A DNA stretch of 64,000 nucleotides from Sphingobacteriales bacterium (GCA_003963365.1 RXJG01000005.1:322811-386810); one strand, 5' to 3'. Positions 34,209-42,970 are shown, counted from the first letter of the stretch. Translations and numbers: made by a program. Notes: generated from the sequence alone by a model not told the origin.

Positions 34209-35567
34209 TTAGAAACCTACAGAGGCTTCAATTACATATCCATTAAACTTACCACCACTGCGATAGTCAGCAGCCGGGAAGTCTTTATAATTTTGATTAA
34301 CAATTTCACCTTTCAGCATAACGTTTTTGGTAATGAACCATCCGGCAGCTATTGCAAAACGGTTAACTTTTACATCATTAGTGTATCCGGCTAAGCTTGC
34401 TTTTACTTCATTGTAACGAAGACCAATAAACAGGTTTTCTGATTTACCTATCCTGTAAATACCTTCTACGGCATACTGGTTGGCTTTGCGTTCGCTGGTT
34501 TCAGTTTTAGTTCTGCCTTTTGCAGTTTCATATGTACCAAAGAATTCAAATCCGTAAGCTTTAAAGAAACCATTCAGCATGAAAGCATTTATTTTTTTGC
34601 TGAAGCCGGGATTAAAACGACCGGAGAAAGCAATAGAGGTATAAGCATTGGCAGCACCACCACTTACCCATTTTTCCATTACGTTTTGGTAGTTAGAACC
34701 GGTGCGGTCGCCACCATAGAGTGTTAAACCACTGCCTGCATTGCTGCTGTTAGTGTAGTAGCTGGCGCTAACACGGGCTCTTACTTTTTCAGTAAGTTGT
34801 TTGTCAAATCCACCTTTGAAATAGAAAGAAGGATTTTTCCTTGTGTTTTCATCCTGTACAGTTTTAACGGCGGTATCCACATTACCTTTAATCATTCCAT
34901 TAGTAATACCAATCATTCCAAATAAACCACTTTTTTGTACATATACTTCACCACCTATTTCAGTAGCAAAAGCATCCATTATATTTCCTTCCATAAACGG
35001 GCTGAAAAATGTATGTCCGCCATCTGGTCTGCGGAAGTGTGCATCGCCATAGTTGATTTCCATGTGACCGATTTTAATGGTAGTCACTTTCATAATATCA
35101 TCCCATACTTTTCCTTTAAACGGAAGTTTATCAAATTGTAAATAGCCTCCTTTTACCCAGGCTTCGTTATGGTGACGGCTGCTGAGATAAGTAGTAACAT
35201 CCAGGCGAATACCATCTGCCAGTTGCACATCCATAAACAGGTTGGCCTGTGCGGTCATAAATCCTGGTGTTAAAGGAAACAGTTTATTGGCTCCTGCGGT
35301 AGCCACAGAGGTACCTCCGTTGTTTAAAGCGTCTGGGTTTTTAACTTTCAGGTTCTGGAACTGCTGGGTAAATCCGGCACCAAAACGAATAGCCAGTTTT
35401 TCAAATTTTACATCTGTTGTTTTGGGGGATTCAAATACGTTTATGCCTCTTTGATCGTGATAGCGATAATATTGAATATTGTCTGTAAACTGAGCAAATG
35501 ACATTACAGGTAAAGCCAGCACTACGGCCATCAGTACCTGTCTTAAGTTTAAATTCATGCGTTTCAT
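34209..35567 (-). CDS. porin-like outer-membrane beta-barrel protein
   Basis: The 452-residue protein has a signal peptide (VLMAVVLALPVMSFAQ) and long amphipathic strands throughout, such as IRLDVTTYLSSRHH, TTIKIGHMEINYGDAHF, FYFKGGFDKQLTEKVRARVSA and NLFIGLRYNEVKASL. It ends in YVIEASVGF, with the terminal phenylalanine typical of outer-membrane proteins. It resembles phosphate-selective/O-type porins in layout, but I cannot name the family with certainty. It lies 42 bases after a YceI gene on the same strand. It could be the pore for a haem protein or a general porin. Confidence 0.65.
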   Translation of the reverse strand: MKRMNLNLRQVLMAVVLALPVMSFAQFTDNIQYYRYHDQRGINVFESPKTTDVKFEKLAIRFGAGFTQQFQNLKVKNPDALNNGGTSVATAGANKLFPLTPGFMTAQANLFMDVQLADGIRLDVTTYLSSRHHNEAWVKGGYLQFDKLPFKGKVWDDIMKVTTIKIGHMEINYGDAHFRRPDGGHTFFSPFMEGNIMDAFATEIGGEVYVQKSGLFGMIGITNGMIKGNVDTAVKTVQDENTRKNPSFYFKGGFDKQLTEKVRARVSASYYTNSSNAGSGLTLYGGDRTGSNYQNVMEKWVSGGAANAYTSIAFSGRFNPGFSKKINAFMLNGFFKAYGFEFFGTYETAKGRTKTETSERKANQYAVEGIYRIGKSENLFIGLRYNEVKASLAGYTNDVKVNRFAIAAGWFITKNVMLKGEIVNQNYKDFPAADYRSGGKFNGYVIEASVGF

Positions 35568-35608
35568 AATTGTAAATTTTATAGTTAGTTAATTGGTTTT
35601 CGTTTTTA

Positions 35609-36217
35609 TTATGGTTTTATAACAAAACTGAACCGTACCGTTATTGGGTCACCAACTTTTATCATACCGAACATTATACTTGGGGGGGTTACATTATACT
35701 GAGTCATGTTTAATTTATAACTGCCGTTACAACTAACACTTTTGTCAGCATTCACGGTACAGGTAGCTGTTACATCAATCTCTTTAGTTGTTCCGCTGAT
35801 TGTGAGCTTACCATGTGCTGTTACAGTATAATTAGTACCACCGGCAGGTTTTACTGTTGCAGTAGCTGCAGTAAAAGTGATAGTGGGGTATTTATCTGTA
35901 TTCATTGCTTTATACGTGTTTTTATCCATTGCTTTGTGCTCACTTTTCAGCGACTCAACGTTGATAGCAAATCCTAAACCTGTTACCGCAGTTAAAGCAT
36001 TATTAGATCCGATAGTAAAAGTTCCGGTGCAGGTAGCTTTATCGGAGTTCATTGTCCAGTCGTGAATATTAGAGGTACCATCAATAGCAACTTTTGCAAC
36101 ACCCCCGTTTTGATATTTTACCTGTGCGTGGGTACTATTTATCAGCAAGAAAAAAAGAACAACCAATCCAGAAATTTTAGCCAGGTTATTTATTCTATTG
36201 TTCATTTTGGTCGGCAT
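35609..36217 (-). CDS. YceI-family exported protein
   Basis: A signal peptide precedes a typical YceI domain: AKVAIDGTSNIHDWTMNSDK, FAINVESLKSEHKAMDKNTYKAMNTDKYPTITF (split across strands), YTVTAHGKLTISGTTKEI and a final DPITVRFSFVIKP. Length 202 is normal. These proteins bind polyisoprenoid or quinone-type lipids in the periplasm. ATG codons at 36217 and 36205 are both possible; the second (MNNRINNL) is closer to the signal peptide. It is first in the redox block and has a TAGCTTTG box upstream. Confidence 0.82.
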   Translation of the reverse strand: MPTKMNNRINNLAKISGLVVLFFLLINSTHAQVKYQNGGVAKVAIDGTSNIHDWTMNSDKATCTGTFTIGSNNALTAVTGLGFAINVESLKSEHKAMDKNTYKAMNTDKYPTITFTAATATVKPAGGTNYTVTAHGKLTISGTTKEIDVTATCTVNADKSVSCNGSYKLNMTQYNVTPPSIMFGMIKVGDPITVRFSFVIKP

Positions 36218-36247
36218 TTAAATGATGAGTAATTTAAAAATCCGGAA

Positions 36248-36255
36248 CAAAGCTA
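36248..36255 (-). promoter_or_regulatory. TAnnTTTG -7 box upstream of the redox block
   Basis: TAGCTTTG on the minus strand, 30 bases before the 36217 ATG. A matching TTG element was not found. Confidence 0.45.
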
Positions 36256-36406
36256 TTTGTGGAGAATTTGGGGATTTATGACATGCGGCTTTGTTGGGAA
36301 TGATATAACTCAGTTTTGTTAATGATTTTAATTAACAGCGTCTTTTAATGAGAGAAATTGCGGTTATAATCTTGCACTTTATGAATAATATTGTATTCAA
36401 TTTCAA

Positions 36407-36973
36407 ATGATAGCACAATTTTTTTGGAAACTGTATATGAAAATTACCGGCTGGAAAATTTCAGGCAGGTTTCCGTATGAAATTAAAAAAGCTGTAATTA
36501 TTGTTGCCCCCCATACAAGTTGGAGAGATGTGGTAATTGGCCTGATGGCCCGGAGTGTTTTACATTTAAAAACGGCCCGGTTCCTGGGTAAAAAAGAATT
36601 GTTTGACGGACCTTTTGGATTCTTCTTCCGCTGGATGGGAGGAATACCAGTAGATCGTTTCAGCAAACAAAATACTGTTGACCAGGTTGTACAATTATTT
36701 AATGAAAGAGAAGAATTGCTGCTGGGATTATCACCTGAAGGAACGAGAAAAAAAGTAGACAGATTAAGAACCGGCTTTTATCATATTGCTAAAAAAGCCA
36801 ACGTTCCAATTATTATGGCCGGGTTTGATTTTAAAAAGAAAGAAATAATTTTTACTGAACCTTTTTATACCAGTGATGATGAAGCTAAAGACTTTAAACA
36901 CATTATTGATTTTTTTGCACCAGTGCAGGGGTATCATGCAGAACAGGGTTTGCAAGATTTGAAAACAGCCTGA
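36407..36973 (+). CDS. lysophospholipid acyltransferase (LPLAT/PlsC-like) protein
   Basis: A 188-residue PlsC-superfamily protein. VAPHTSWRD holds the HX4D catalytic motif, FLGKKELFDGPFGFFFRWMGGIPVDR is the acceptor-binding block II region (split here by family consensus), and LSPEGTRKKVDRLRTGFYHIA is the glycerol-phosphate EGTR block. The length fits the short single-domain 1-acyl-glycerol-3-phosphate acyltransferase-like proteins of Bacteroidota. The exact acyl acceptor is unknown. Its stop codon abuts the stop of the convergent asparaginase-like gene with no bases between. Confidence 0.82.
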   Translation: MIAQFFWKLYMKITGWKISGRFPYEIKKAVIIVAPHTSWRDVVIGLMARSVLHLKTARFLGKKELFDGPFGFFFRWMGGIPVDRFSKQNTVDQVVQLFNEREELLLGLSPEGTRKKVDRLRTGFYHIAKKANVPIIMAGFDFKKKEIIFTEPFYTSDDEAKDFKHIIDFFAPVQGYHAEQGLQDLKTA

Positions 36974-37462
36974 TCATCTAACTTCTTCAAACACCCCGGT
37001 TTGTTTATTCTTCCGCACATTATCCCAGTTAAAATATCTTCCGTTCATTGCTACATATATTCCGTGCGGTAAGCTTTGTACAAAAGCCAATGCACTGCCT
37101 AAGTTGAATAAACCATCCGAACTACCAAACTTAATGGGTATCATTGCACCGGTTAATACAATCGTTTTATTTTTTACTTTTTTGGCCAGCATCTTTGCGG
37201 TATCACTCATCGTATCGGTTCCATGCGTAATTACAATTTGTTCTTCTTCACATTGCTGGCATTGATGGGCTATCAGCTCACGGTCTTCATCTGTCATTTC
37301 TAAACTATCAATCATCATCAATGTTCTTATCTCTACATCTACCCTGCACCGCCCCATCTCTAACAAATCATGCAGGTGAGTATCTTTAAAATAAAGCTGA
37401 CCATTTAATTCATTATATTCTTTATCAAATGTACCACCGGTAATAAAAATTCTGATAGCCAT
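36974..37462 (-). CDS. short asparaginase-domain protein
   Basis: The 162 residues correspond to the N-terminal half of type I/II asparaginases: FITGGTFDKEYNE supplies the first catalytic threonine (TGGTxD), and VITHGTDTMSDTAKMLA the second (HGTDT). The C-terminal dimerisation domain of classic enzymes (about 330 residues) is absent, as in a known family of short asparaginase-like proteins, so this is probably full length rather than truncated. Activity on asparagine is uncertain. Confidence 0.75.
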   Translation of the reverse strand: MAIRIFITGGTFDKEYNELNGQLYFKDTHLHDLLEMGRCRVDVEIRTLMMIDSLEMTDEDRELIAHQCQQCEEEQIVITHGTDTMSDTAKMLAKKVKNKTIVLTGAMIPIKFGSSDGLFNLGSALAFVQSLPHGIYVAMNGRYFNWDNVRKNKQTGVFEEVR

Positions 37463-37530
37463 ACCAACTGTTTAAAAATTGAAATTAATAAAAATCAGTT
37501 GTATGGGCATAATAGCTGATGTAACGGAAT

Positions 37531-37556
37531 AAAAAAAGGGAACTCAGAGAGTTCCC
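37531..37556 (-). terminator. terminator of the DUF4382 gene
   Basis: GGGAACTC / GAGTTCCC perfect 8-bp stem with a 3-base loop, followed on the minus strand by seven T. Confidence 0.85.
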
Positions 37557-37577
37557 TGTGATAAACCAAAACCAAAA

Positions 37578-38468
37578 CTATTTGTGTAATCTAATTTTAC
37601 CTAACTCTGTTTCTTTACCCGCCGTTACTTTTACGTTTGTAATAGTAGTATCAGCATAACCATTACCGGCATTGATAAATACACTGTATGTTCCTTCCTT
37701 CAAACCCCTCACTTTAAAACCACCATCTTCATGCCAGGGAAGGGCATAAGCAGTATCGGTGCTGTTATACACACTTATAACCGGTACAGCTTCACGTGGC
37801 ACTACTTCTCCTTCAATGGCACCGGTAGTGCTAATGGTATAAAAGTGGAATACAGGACGCAGGTAAAACTTGCCATTATAAGTACGGATAATAGAACGGG
37901 CAATATCAAAATCAAGCCATAAATGAATATGATCAGGCTTGTACTCATGACACTCATCTCCCCTCAGTTTAATTATTACATAAGAAGGAGCACCAGGAGG
38001 CAGGTTAAGCGGATAGCTAACGCTGTCTTTAACTAACGAATTATTGGGGCCGAGGTCAATCTTTATTTTACGAACCTTTCCTTTAGGTATATTTCCCTGT
38101 GCCAGCAAAGTATCTAATCCATTTCTCAATTTCAGCACATCATATACTCCCGGCTTAATGGTAAGCGTATCCCATATTGCACAATGGTAATGGTGGTTAA
38201 GGCTATCGGGGTGATCATGATCATCTTCATCAAAATCATCATGACGGCCGGGCTTGGCTGCACAGGTATCCACCAACACCTCTACCGATTTTATATCGAG
38301 TAATACTTTATCAAATATGGATGGATCATCAGATAAATAAAGCGAAAGATGCTGCTGATTGTCCGGGACACTGCTTCCGGCGGATTTTTCTTTGGAACAG
38401 GCATAAAATACCACAGAGCCGATTAACAAAAGAGCAAGGGCAGAAATTACTTTTACACTACTTTTCAT
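37578..38468 (-). CDS. DUF4382-domain lipoprotein
   Basis: A predicted lipoprotein (lipobox VVFYAC) of 296 residues. The DUF4382 domain begins LSLYLSDDPSIFDKVLLDIKSVEV and continues through VYDVLKLRNGLDTLLAQG and KIKIDLGPNNSLV. A carboxypeptidase-regulatory-like beta domain (GAIEGEVVPREAVPVISVYN, then GGFKVRGLKEGTYSVFINAG) forms the C-terminus. An acidic/histidine-rich insert at about residues 75-95 (DDFDEDDHDHPDSLNHHYH) may bind divalent metal. Function is unknown; such proteins sit on the outer membrane. It has its own terminator. Confidence 0.78.
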   Translation of the reverse strand: MKSSVKVISALALLLIGSVVFYACSKEKSAGSSVPDNQQHLSLYLSDDPSIFDKVLLDIKSVEVLVDTCAAKPGRHDDFDEDDHDHPDSLNHHYHCAIWDTLTIKPGVYDVLKLRNGLDTLLAQGNIPKGKVRKIKIDLGPNNSLVKDSVSYPLNLPPGAPSYVIIKLRGDECHEYKPDHIHLWLDFDIARSIIRTYNGKFYLRPVFHFYTISTTGAIEGEVVPREAVPVISVYNSTDTAYALPWHEDGGFKVRGLKEGTYSVFINAGNGYADTTITNVKVTAGKETELGKIRLHK

Positions 38469-38641
38469 AACTGTCTTTTTGGGTTTACAAATTGTTTGAT
38501 TATGAGAATAGAGGATACAAGTATTGTGCCCGCTGCCCTTATGTGGAATACTTTTTTACTTTTTTTGTTAATCATTTTTTAAACATTATTGGAATAAACA
38601 CAACGATAAACTTATTGTACCGGCTGTGTTATTTTTTTAAT

Positions 38642-38676
38642 AAAAACCCCGGTATCTTTTTAATACCGGGGTTTTT
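38642..38676. terminator. bidirectional terminator
   Basis: AAAAACCCCGGTAT and ATACCGGGGTTTTT are perfect 14-bp arms with A-runs on one side and T-runs on the other. It follows the end of the 38.7-kb minus-strand gene. Confidence 0.85.
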
Positions 38677-38694
38677 ATTAAAGTCATTATCACC

Positions 38695-39114
38695 TCATGC
38701 AGCCGCTTTTTTACCTCTTCCAAACCACCATCCTAACACAGCACCCAAAACACCATCAAAAACAGCGGTGGCTACAATATCAACACCAATCAACTTTTTA
38801 TTCATAAGGTTATACTGTGCATAAAGGAACAGATCAAAGGTCACAGCCATCAGCAATCCCAATATTAACCCGGTAGTAAAACCTTTGCCGGGAGTATTAA
38901 CATTGCCCAGGTTAAATACATAAGCCATCAGTAGTCCAAACGCCAGGTTAGCAACAGCTATCGCCCATATTTCCATTGGGTCCTTCATCAGTCCGGCATA
39001 CGAATTAATGTTTGATTGATAGTAATTCATCAGCAACATTCCAAAAATGAGCCAGCCGAGTAAGAAGGCAAGCACCCCGGTAATGAGGCCGCCTACTAAA
39101 GTTTTTGTGTTCAT
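38695..39114 (-). CDS. integral membrane protein, DUF1761-like
   Basis: A 139-residue protein with four hydrophobic segments: LVGGLITGVLAFLLGWLIFG, IAVANLAFGLLMAYVF, GLILGLLMAVTFDLFLYA and DGVLGAVLGWWFG, ending in a short basic tail. The arrangement resembles small DUF1761/DUF2177-type membrane proteins, although I cannot assign it firmly. It is monocistronic and ends at the strong bidirectional hairpin. Function unknown. Confidence 0.6.
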   Translation of the reverse strand: MNTKTLVGGLITGVLAFLLGWLIFGMLLMNYYQSNINSYAGLMKDPMEIWAIAVANLAFGLLMAYVFNLGNVNTPGKGFTTGLILGLLMAVTFDLFLYAQYNLMNKKLIGVDIVATAVFDGVLGAVLGWWFGRGKKAAA

Positions 39115-39299
39115 AACTGTTGATAGTTTTAGTGAAAGAACTGAGTTTACTGAAAAAAGGTATAAAAAATTCTTTTAGCAGCCCCTGTCCTTTTATCAAC
39201 GCAGGTGCAAAACCCGGCATAATCTCCCGAACCTCCTTTATACTAAGCCTGTTTGAAAATTAATATTACGATGGGTTACATCCGCTATATTTGCGGTAT

Positions 39300-39436
39300 A
39301 AAAAAAGCCCCCTGTGGAAACAGGGGACTTCACTCGATTGCTTGCTATATGTAATAAACTGCTGAGACGATTTAAATCAACTGAACTTCTGACTACTGCT
39401 GCTAAATCTTTATCCTACTTTTTTTTGTTCAGTTGC
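39300..39436 (-). ncRNA. candidate small structured RNA
   Basis: On the minus strand three elements line up in the right order. First, a TAATTTTG (TAnnTTTG) box at 39442-39449. Second, CAACTGAAC (39427-39435), which is the exact reverse complement of GTTCAGTTG (39378-39386), giving a 9-bp closing stem over about 40 bases. Third, a CCCCTG/CAGGGG hairpin followed by seven T (39300-39327), a strong terminator. No gene on this strand lies upstream that would need that terminator. The RNA would be about 135-140 nucleotides with no open frame of note. I cannot assign a family; a plus-strand reading from a TATATTTG at 39286 is less well supported. Confidence 0.55.
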
Positions 39437-39562
39437 TACAGCAAAATTATTGGGTTAATCAACCCCGGGAAAAACAATATACAGCCGTTTTGATTATGCC
39501 AAAACGATTGTTAGTTTTCCAAAACCTTTGCTGGCACTGGATTTAAACTAAAAATTATTATT

Positions 39563-41152
39563 ATGGCCAATCGGCTCACCGATACATTATTTCAACTAAT
39601 TAAAACACTGGAAAAGGCGGAAAAACGCCATTTCAAACTCTATATCAAACGCAGTTCGGGTAATGAAGACCTTAAAATCATCCGCCTTTTTGATGCACTG
39701 GATAAAATGCCGGAGTATGAAGAGGATAAACTGATGAAGAAATTAAGTCCTATTACCAAAACTCAATTAGCCAACTTAAAAACACATTTATACAAGCAGT
39801 TGCTCGCCAGTTTACGATTATTAAAAACAACTGATAATGTAGACCTGCAGTTGAGTGAACATTTAGATGATGCCCGCCTGCTGTATAATAAAGGATTGAA
39901 AATTCAAAGCCTTAAAATTTTAGAGAAAGCAAAAGAACTGGCAAGGACAAATCAAAAATTTAATTTTTTAGTACAGGCTATCTCACTGGAAAAAAAAATT
40001 GAAACCTTACATATTACCCGCAGCACCACCGACAAAACGGAGCAAATGGCTAAAGAAGCCATGGAGATTAGTGAACATATTAACCGGGTAACCCGTTTAT
40101 CAAACCTGGCTTTGCTGTTATACCGCTGGTATGTAATCAATGGCCATGCCCGTAATATTGAAGATGAAAAAAGCATCAGGGTTTATTTCAAAGAACAACT
40201 GCCACCAGATATTTTTAAAACGGTAAATGGATTTTACGAAAACCTTTATCTCTACCAGAGTTACTGCTGGTACGCATTCATAAGGCAGGACTTTTTAATG
40301 TATTACCGATACAGTCAGAAATGGATTGATTTGTTTACTGAACACCCCATGATGGTGGAGATAGAAACAGGCCACTACATTAAAGGCATGCACACATTGC
40401 TGAATGCACATTTTGATTTACGAAACTTTAAACAGTTTGAAATTACCTTAAAGCAATTTGAAAATTTTGCCAAAACACCGGCAGCTTCACGCCATGATAA
40501 TTTTCGCACACATACTTCTATTTACATTAACGGGGCCAGGCTGAATTATCATTTAATGAAAGGAACTTTTACAGAAGGGCTGAAACTTGTTCCTGAAATT
40601 GAAAGCAAGCTGAATGAATATTCGTTGTATGTAGACCGTCACCGAATTTTAGTGTTCACTTATAAATTTGCCTCTTTATATTTTGGCTGCGGGAATTATA
40701 ATAAGGCGATTGATTATTTACTGGAGATTATTAATGGTCCGCTCGATCTGCGTATGGATCTGCAGTGCTATGCCCGGTTAATGCACCTGCTGGCGCATTA
40801 TGAATTGGGCAATGATGAATTGATCGAATCACTCACCAAATCGGTTTATCGTTTTATGGTAAAAATGAAAAACCTTACCGTAGTGGAAGAAGAAGTGATC
40901 AGGTTTTTGAAGGGCTCATTCAGCTTATCGCCACGCCAGTTAAAGCCAGAACTGGAAAAATTATTGGATAAAATCAAGCATCTTGAAAAAAACCGTTTTG
41001 AAACAAGAGCTTTTGCCTATCTCGACATCATCTCCTGGGTGGAAAGTAAAGTACAGGATAAACCGATGAGCGAAATTATTTACGGTAAATATTTACAAAA
41101 CAAACACCGGCAAAAGAAAGCAAAAGTTAGTAGCGGTAGCATACTGCATTAA
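39563..41152 (+). CDS. TPR-like helical protein of unknown function
   Basis: This 529-residue protein is almost wholly alpha-helical, without signal peptide or membrane segment. The start MANRLTDTLFQLIKTLEKAE and internal pairs such as LLYNKGLKIQSLKILEKAKE and YFGCGNYNKAIDYLLEIING look like degenerate TPR repeats. I recall homologues across Bacteroidota, all hypothetical. The last 26 bases overlap the end of the convergent KAS III gene. Function is unknown; a scaffold or regulatory role is only a guess. Confidence 0.7.
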   Translation: MANRLTDTLFQLIKTLEKAEKRHFKLYIKRSSGNEDLKIIRLFDALDKMPEYEEDKLMKKLSPITKTQLANLKTHLYKQLLASLRLLKTTDNVDLQLSEHLDDARLLYNKGLKIQSLKILEKAKELARTNQKFNFLVQAISLEKKIETLHITRSTTDKTEQMAKEAMEISEHINRVTRLSNLALLLYRWYVINGHARNIEDEKSIRVYFKEQLPPDIFKTVNGFYENLYLYQSYCWYAFIRQDFLMYYRYSQKWIDLFTEHPMMVEIETGHYIKGMHTLLNAHFDLRNFKQFEITLKQFENFAKTPAASRHDNFRTHTSIYINGARLNYHLMKGTFTEGLKLVPEIESKLNEYSLYVDRHRILVFTYKFASLYFGCGNYNKAIDYLLEIINGPLDLRMDLQCYARLMHLLAHYELGNDELIESLTKSVYRFMVKMKNLTVVEEEVIRFLKGSFSLSPRQLKPELEKLLDKIKHLEKNRFETRAFAYLDIISWVESKVQDKPMSEIIYGKYLQNKHRQKKAKVSSGSILH

Positions 41153-42200
41153 TATGCATACCTGCGCCAACGGAGGCAAACATAATTACATCGCCTTTGT
41201 GCAAGTCATGACCGGGCACTTTTCCTTTCAATACTAAATCATACAAAGTAGGAACCGTGGCAACAGAGCTGTTACCCAGCCAGTGAATACTCATGGGCAT
41301 AATAGCTTTCGGAACATCTTTAATAGCATACAGTTTGTATAAGCCTTTAATAATGCCTTCGTCCATTTTTTCGTTTGCCTGGTGTATAAAAACTTTCTTC
41401 AGGTCTTTTATATCCACCCCGCTTTTATCCATACAATCTTTCATGGCTGCGGGTACATATTTCATAGCATATTCATACACCTTTCTGCCTTTCATTTTAA
41501 TATATCTTACCCCGGGGTCACTTCCCGGATAATAAGAGCAACCCATATTGATATAATAAGCTTCTTCCACACTATGCGTTTGTACACTGGCACTTAATAT
41601 ACCGGGGCCCTCTTCCGGCACATCTTTATACTCCAGTATGCAGGCGCCGGCACCGTCACTAAAAATCATACTGTCACGGTCGTAAATATCTATCACACGG
41701 CTCAGCGTTTCTGTACCAATCACCAATGCTTTTTTGGCTATGCCTGCTTTAAAAAATGCATCTGCCTGTATCATACCCTGTAACCAACCCGGGCAGCCAA
41801 ATAAAATATCATACGCAATACAATTGGGGTTTTTTATACCTAAATCATGTTTAATACGGGCAGCCAATGATGGTACCGAATCCATTTGAATGGTATTCTT
41901 TATTGTATTACCATAGTTATGGGCTACTATAATCTGGTCTATCGTTTCCGGGTCAATACCGCTGTCAGCAATAGCTGCCCTGGCTGCCAGTGCCCCAATA
42001 TCCGAAGCGGTAAGATCATCTGTTGTATAACGTCTTTCTTCAATACCGGTTATCTGTTTAAATTTTTCAACCACCACCTGCGGAGGTGTATCCAATGGTT
42101 CATGGTCTTCTGAATAAAAAACATGCTGGGCAAAATCCTGGTTGGTTTGTACATGAGGCGGGATATAGCAGCCTGTACCGGTAATTACTGAACGAAACAT
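41127..42200 (-). CDS. 3-oxoacyl-ACP synthase III family protein
   Basis: A thiolase-fold condensing enzyme of 357 residues. The catalytic triad is visible: Cys136 in DILFGCPGWLQG, histidine in FIHQANEKMD, and asparagine in HWLGNSSVATVP. SDGAGACILE and the C-terminal KGDVIMFASVGAGMHI are also typical. FGCPGW in place of the housekeeping AACAG suggests a FabH paralogue for special fatty acids, aryl polyenes or similar rather than the main FabH. No partner ACP or ketoreductase gene is adjacent. Confidence 0.85.
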   Translation of the reverse strand: MFRSVITGTGCYIPPHVQTNQDFAQHVFYSEDHEPLDTPPQVVVEKFKQITGIEERRYTTDDLTASDIGALAARAAIADSGIDPETIDQIIVAHNYGNTIKNTIQMDSVPSLAARIKHDLGIKNPNCIAYDILFGCPGWLQGMIQADAFFKAGIAKKALVIGTETLSRVIDIYDRDSMIFSDGAGACILEYKDVPEEGPGILSASVQTHSVEEAYYINMGCSYYPGSDPGVRYIKMKGRKVYEYAMKYVPAAMKDCMDKSGVDIKDLKKVFIHQANEKMDEGIIKGLYKLYAIKDVPKAIMPMSIHWLGNSSVATVPTLYDLVLKGKVPGHDLHKGDVIMFASVGAGMHINAVCYRY

Positions 42201-42469
42201 AATGGCAATCTGCGTTTTTTGGTGAGTAAAACAATAAGGGAACGGCTAAAGATAATGAAATATAGATAGGAGCAGGTAATTAAAAGCAAATACAAATATG
42301 AATTTTCAACAATAACGATTGCATCGGGCACCTTGTGGCTATTCAACTACATTATTTATAAAAACACTTCTATTCGTAACCGGTCTGATCAATAGTTTCT
42401 TTGTTAGATGAAATGAGTTTTACCCGTATCCTTTGAAAAAACCAATTCCTAATTTAATAAACCCTTCGC

Positions 42470-42907
42470 ATGAGTACGTTTACCCACCCTAACCCATTAA
42501 TTCAGCAGGAAACATTTGCACTGCACCATCTTGTTGGGAAACTGGAGAACCGTTATGGGCCCCTGGCAGATCAAAGGTTTAATAAAATTATAAACGAAGT
42601 GCCTGAAAAATTAGTGGTAGCTACCAATGAGCGGCAACTTTCTATCATTATGGATAAGGTGCTGGGAACATTTATCAATGACAGTTTTTGTGATAATATT
42701 CACATCTCTGCCAAATGGTTTCATAACCTCGTACTGATACATATGCACAACGATCATATTATCAAACAGTCAGAATTAATGCTATACCTGCACCCGGTTA
42801 ACCTGCTGGCAGCAGAACTGGGTGGTTGCATCAGCATCAGTGAAATGAACGGAACAACCATATCAATAACATTTATAAATAAATTTACCACACCTGTTTT
42901 TATCTAA
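42470..42907 (+). CDS. small GHKL/HATPase-like protein, degenerate
   Basis: The 145-residue protein resembles the ATP-binding domain of histidine kinases without the kinase core. VATNERQLSIIMDKVLGTFIND corresponds to the N-box region (normally NERQLxxVLxNLLxNAI), followed by HISAKWFHNLVLIHMHND in place of the DxGxG strand. LGGCISISEMNGTTISITF matches the C-terminal GGxIxVxSxxGxGTTFxxxLP. The magnesium asparagine and G1 glycines are lost, so ATP binding is doubtful. It could be a regulator derived from a sensor kinase. Confidence 0.55.
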   Translation: MSTFTHPNPLIQQETFALHHLVGKLENRYGPLADQRFNKIINEVPEKLVVATNERQLSIIMDKVLGTFINDSFCDNIHISAKWFHNLVLIHMHNDHIIKQSELMLYLHPVNLLAAELGGCISISEMNGTTISITFINKFTTPVFI

Positions 42908-42936
42908 ACTTATAGTTTTAATGGTAACACTCTAAT

Positions 42937-42970
42937 ATCCTGTTTCCGTATTTATGCAGGATTTTTTTTA
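42937..42970 (+). terminator. weak terminator
   Basis: ATCCTG / CAGGAT arms with a 14-base loop followed by eight T. The stem is short. Confidence 0.4.

Noticed and set aside
26144-36217. Alternative complex III (Act) cluster
   Set aside because: Only one NrfD-type subunit, no pentahaem ActA and no large FeS/molybdopterin-like ActB; the family resemblance is limited to NrfD and ferredoxin.
38492-38824. Plus-strand frame of 110 codons
   Set aside because: Runs through a terminator and then antisense to the DUF1761-like gene; no start context or motif.
39286-39440. Plus-strand RNA from the TATATTTG box at 39286
   Set aside because: There is a T8 run near 39419-39426 but no stable hairpin before it; the minus-strand layout has promoter, stem and terminator in order.
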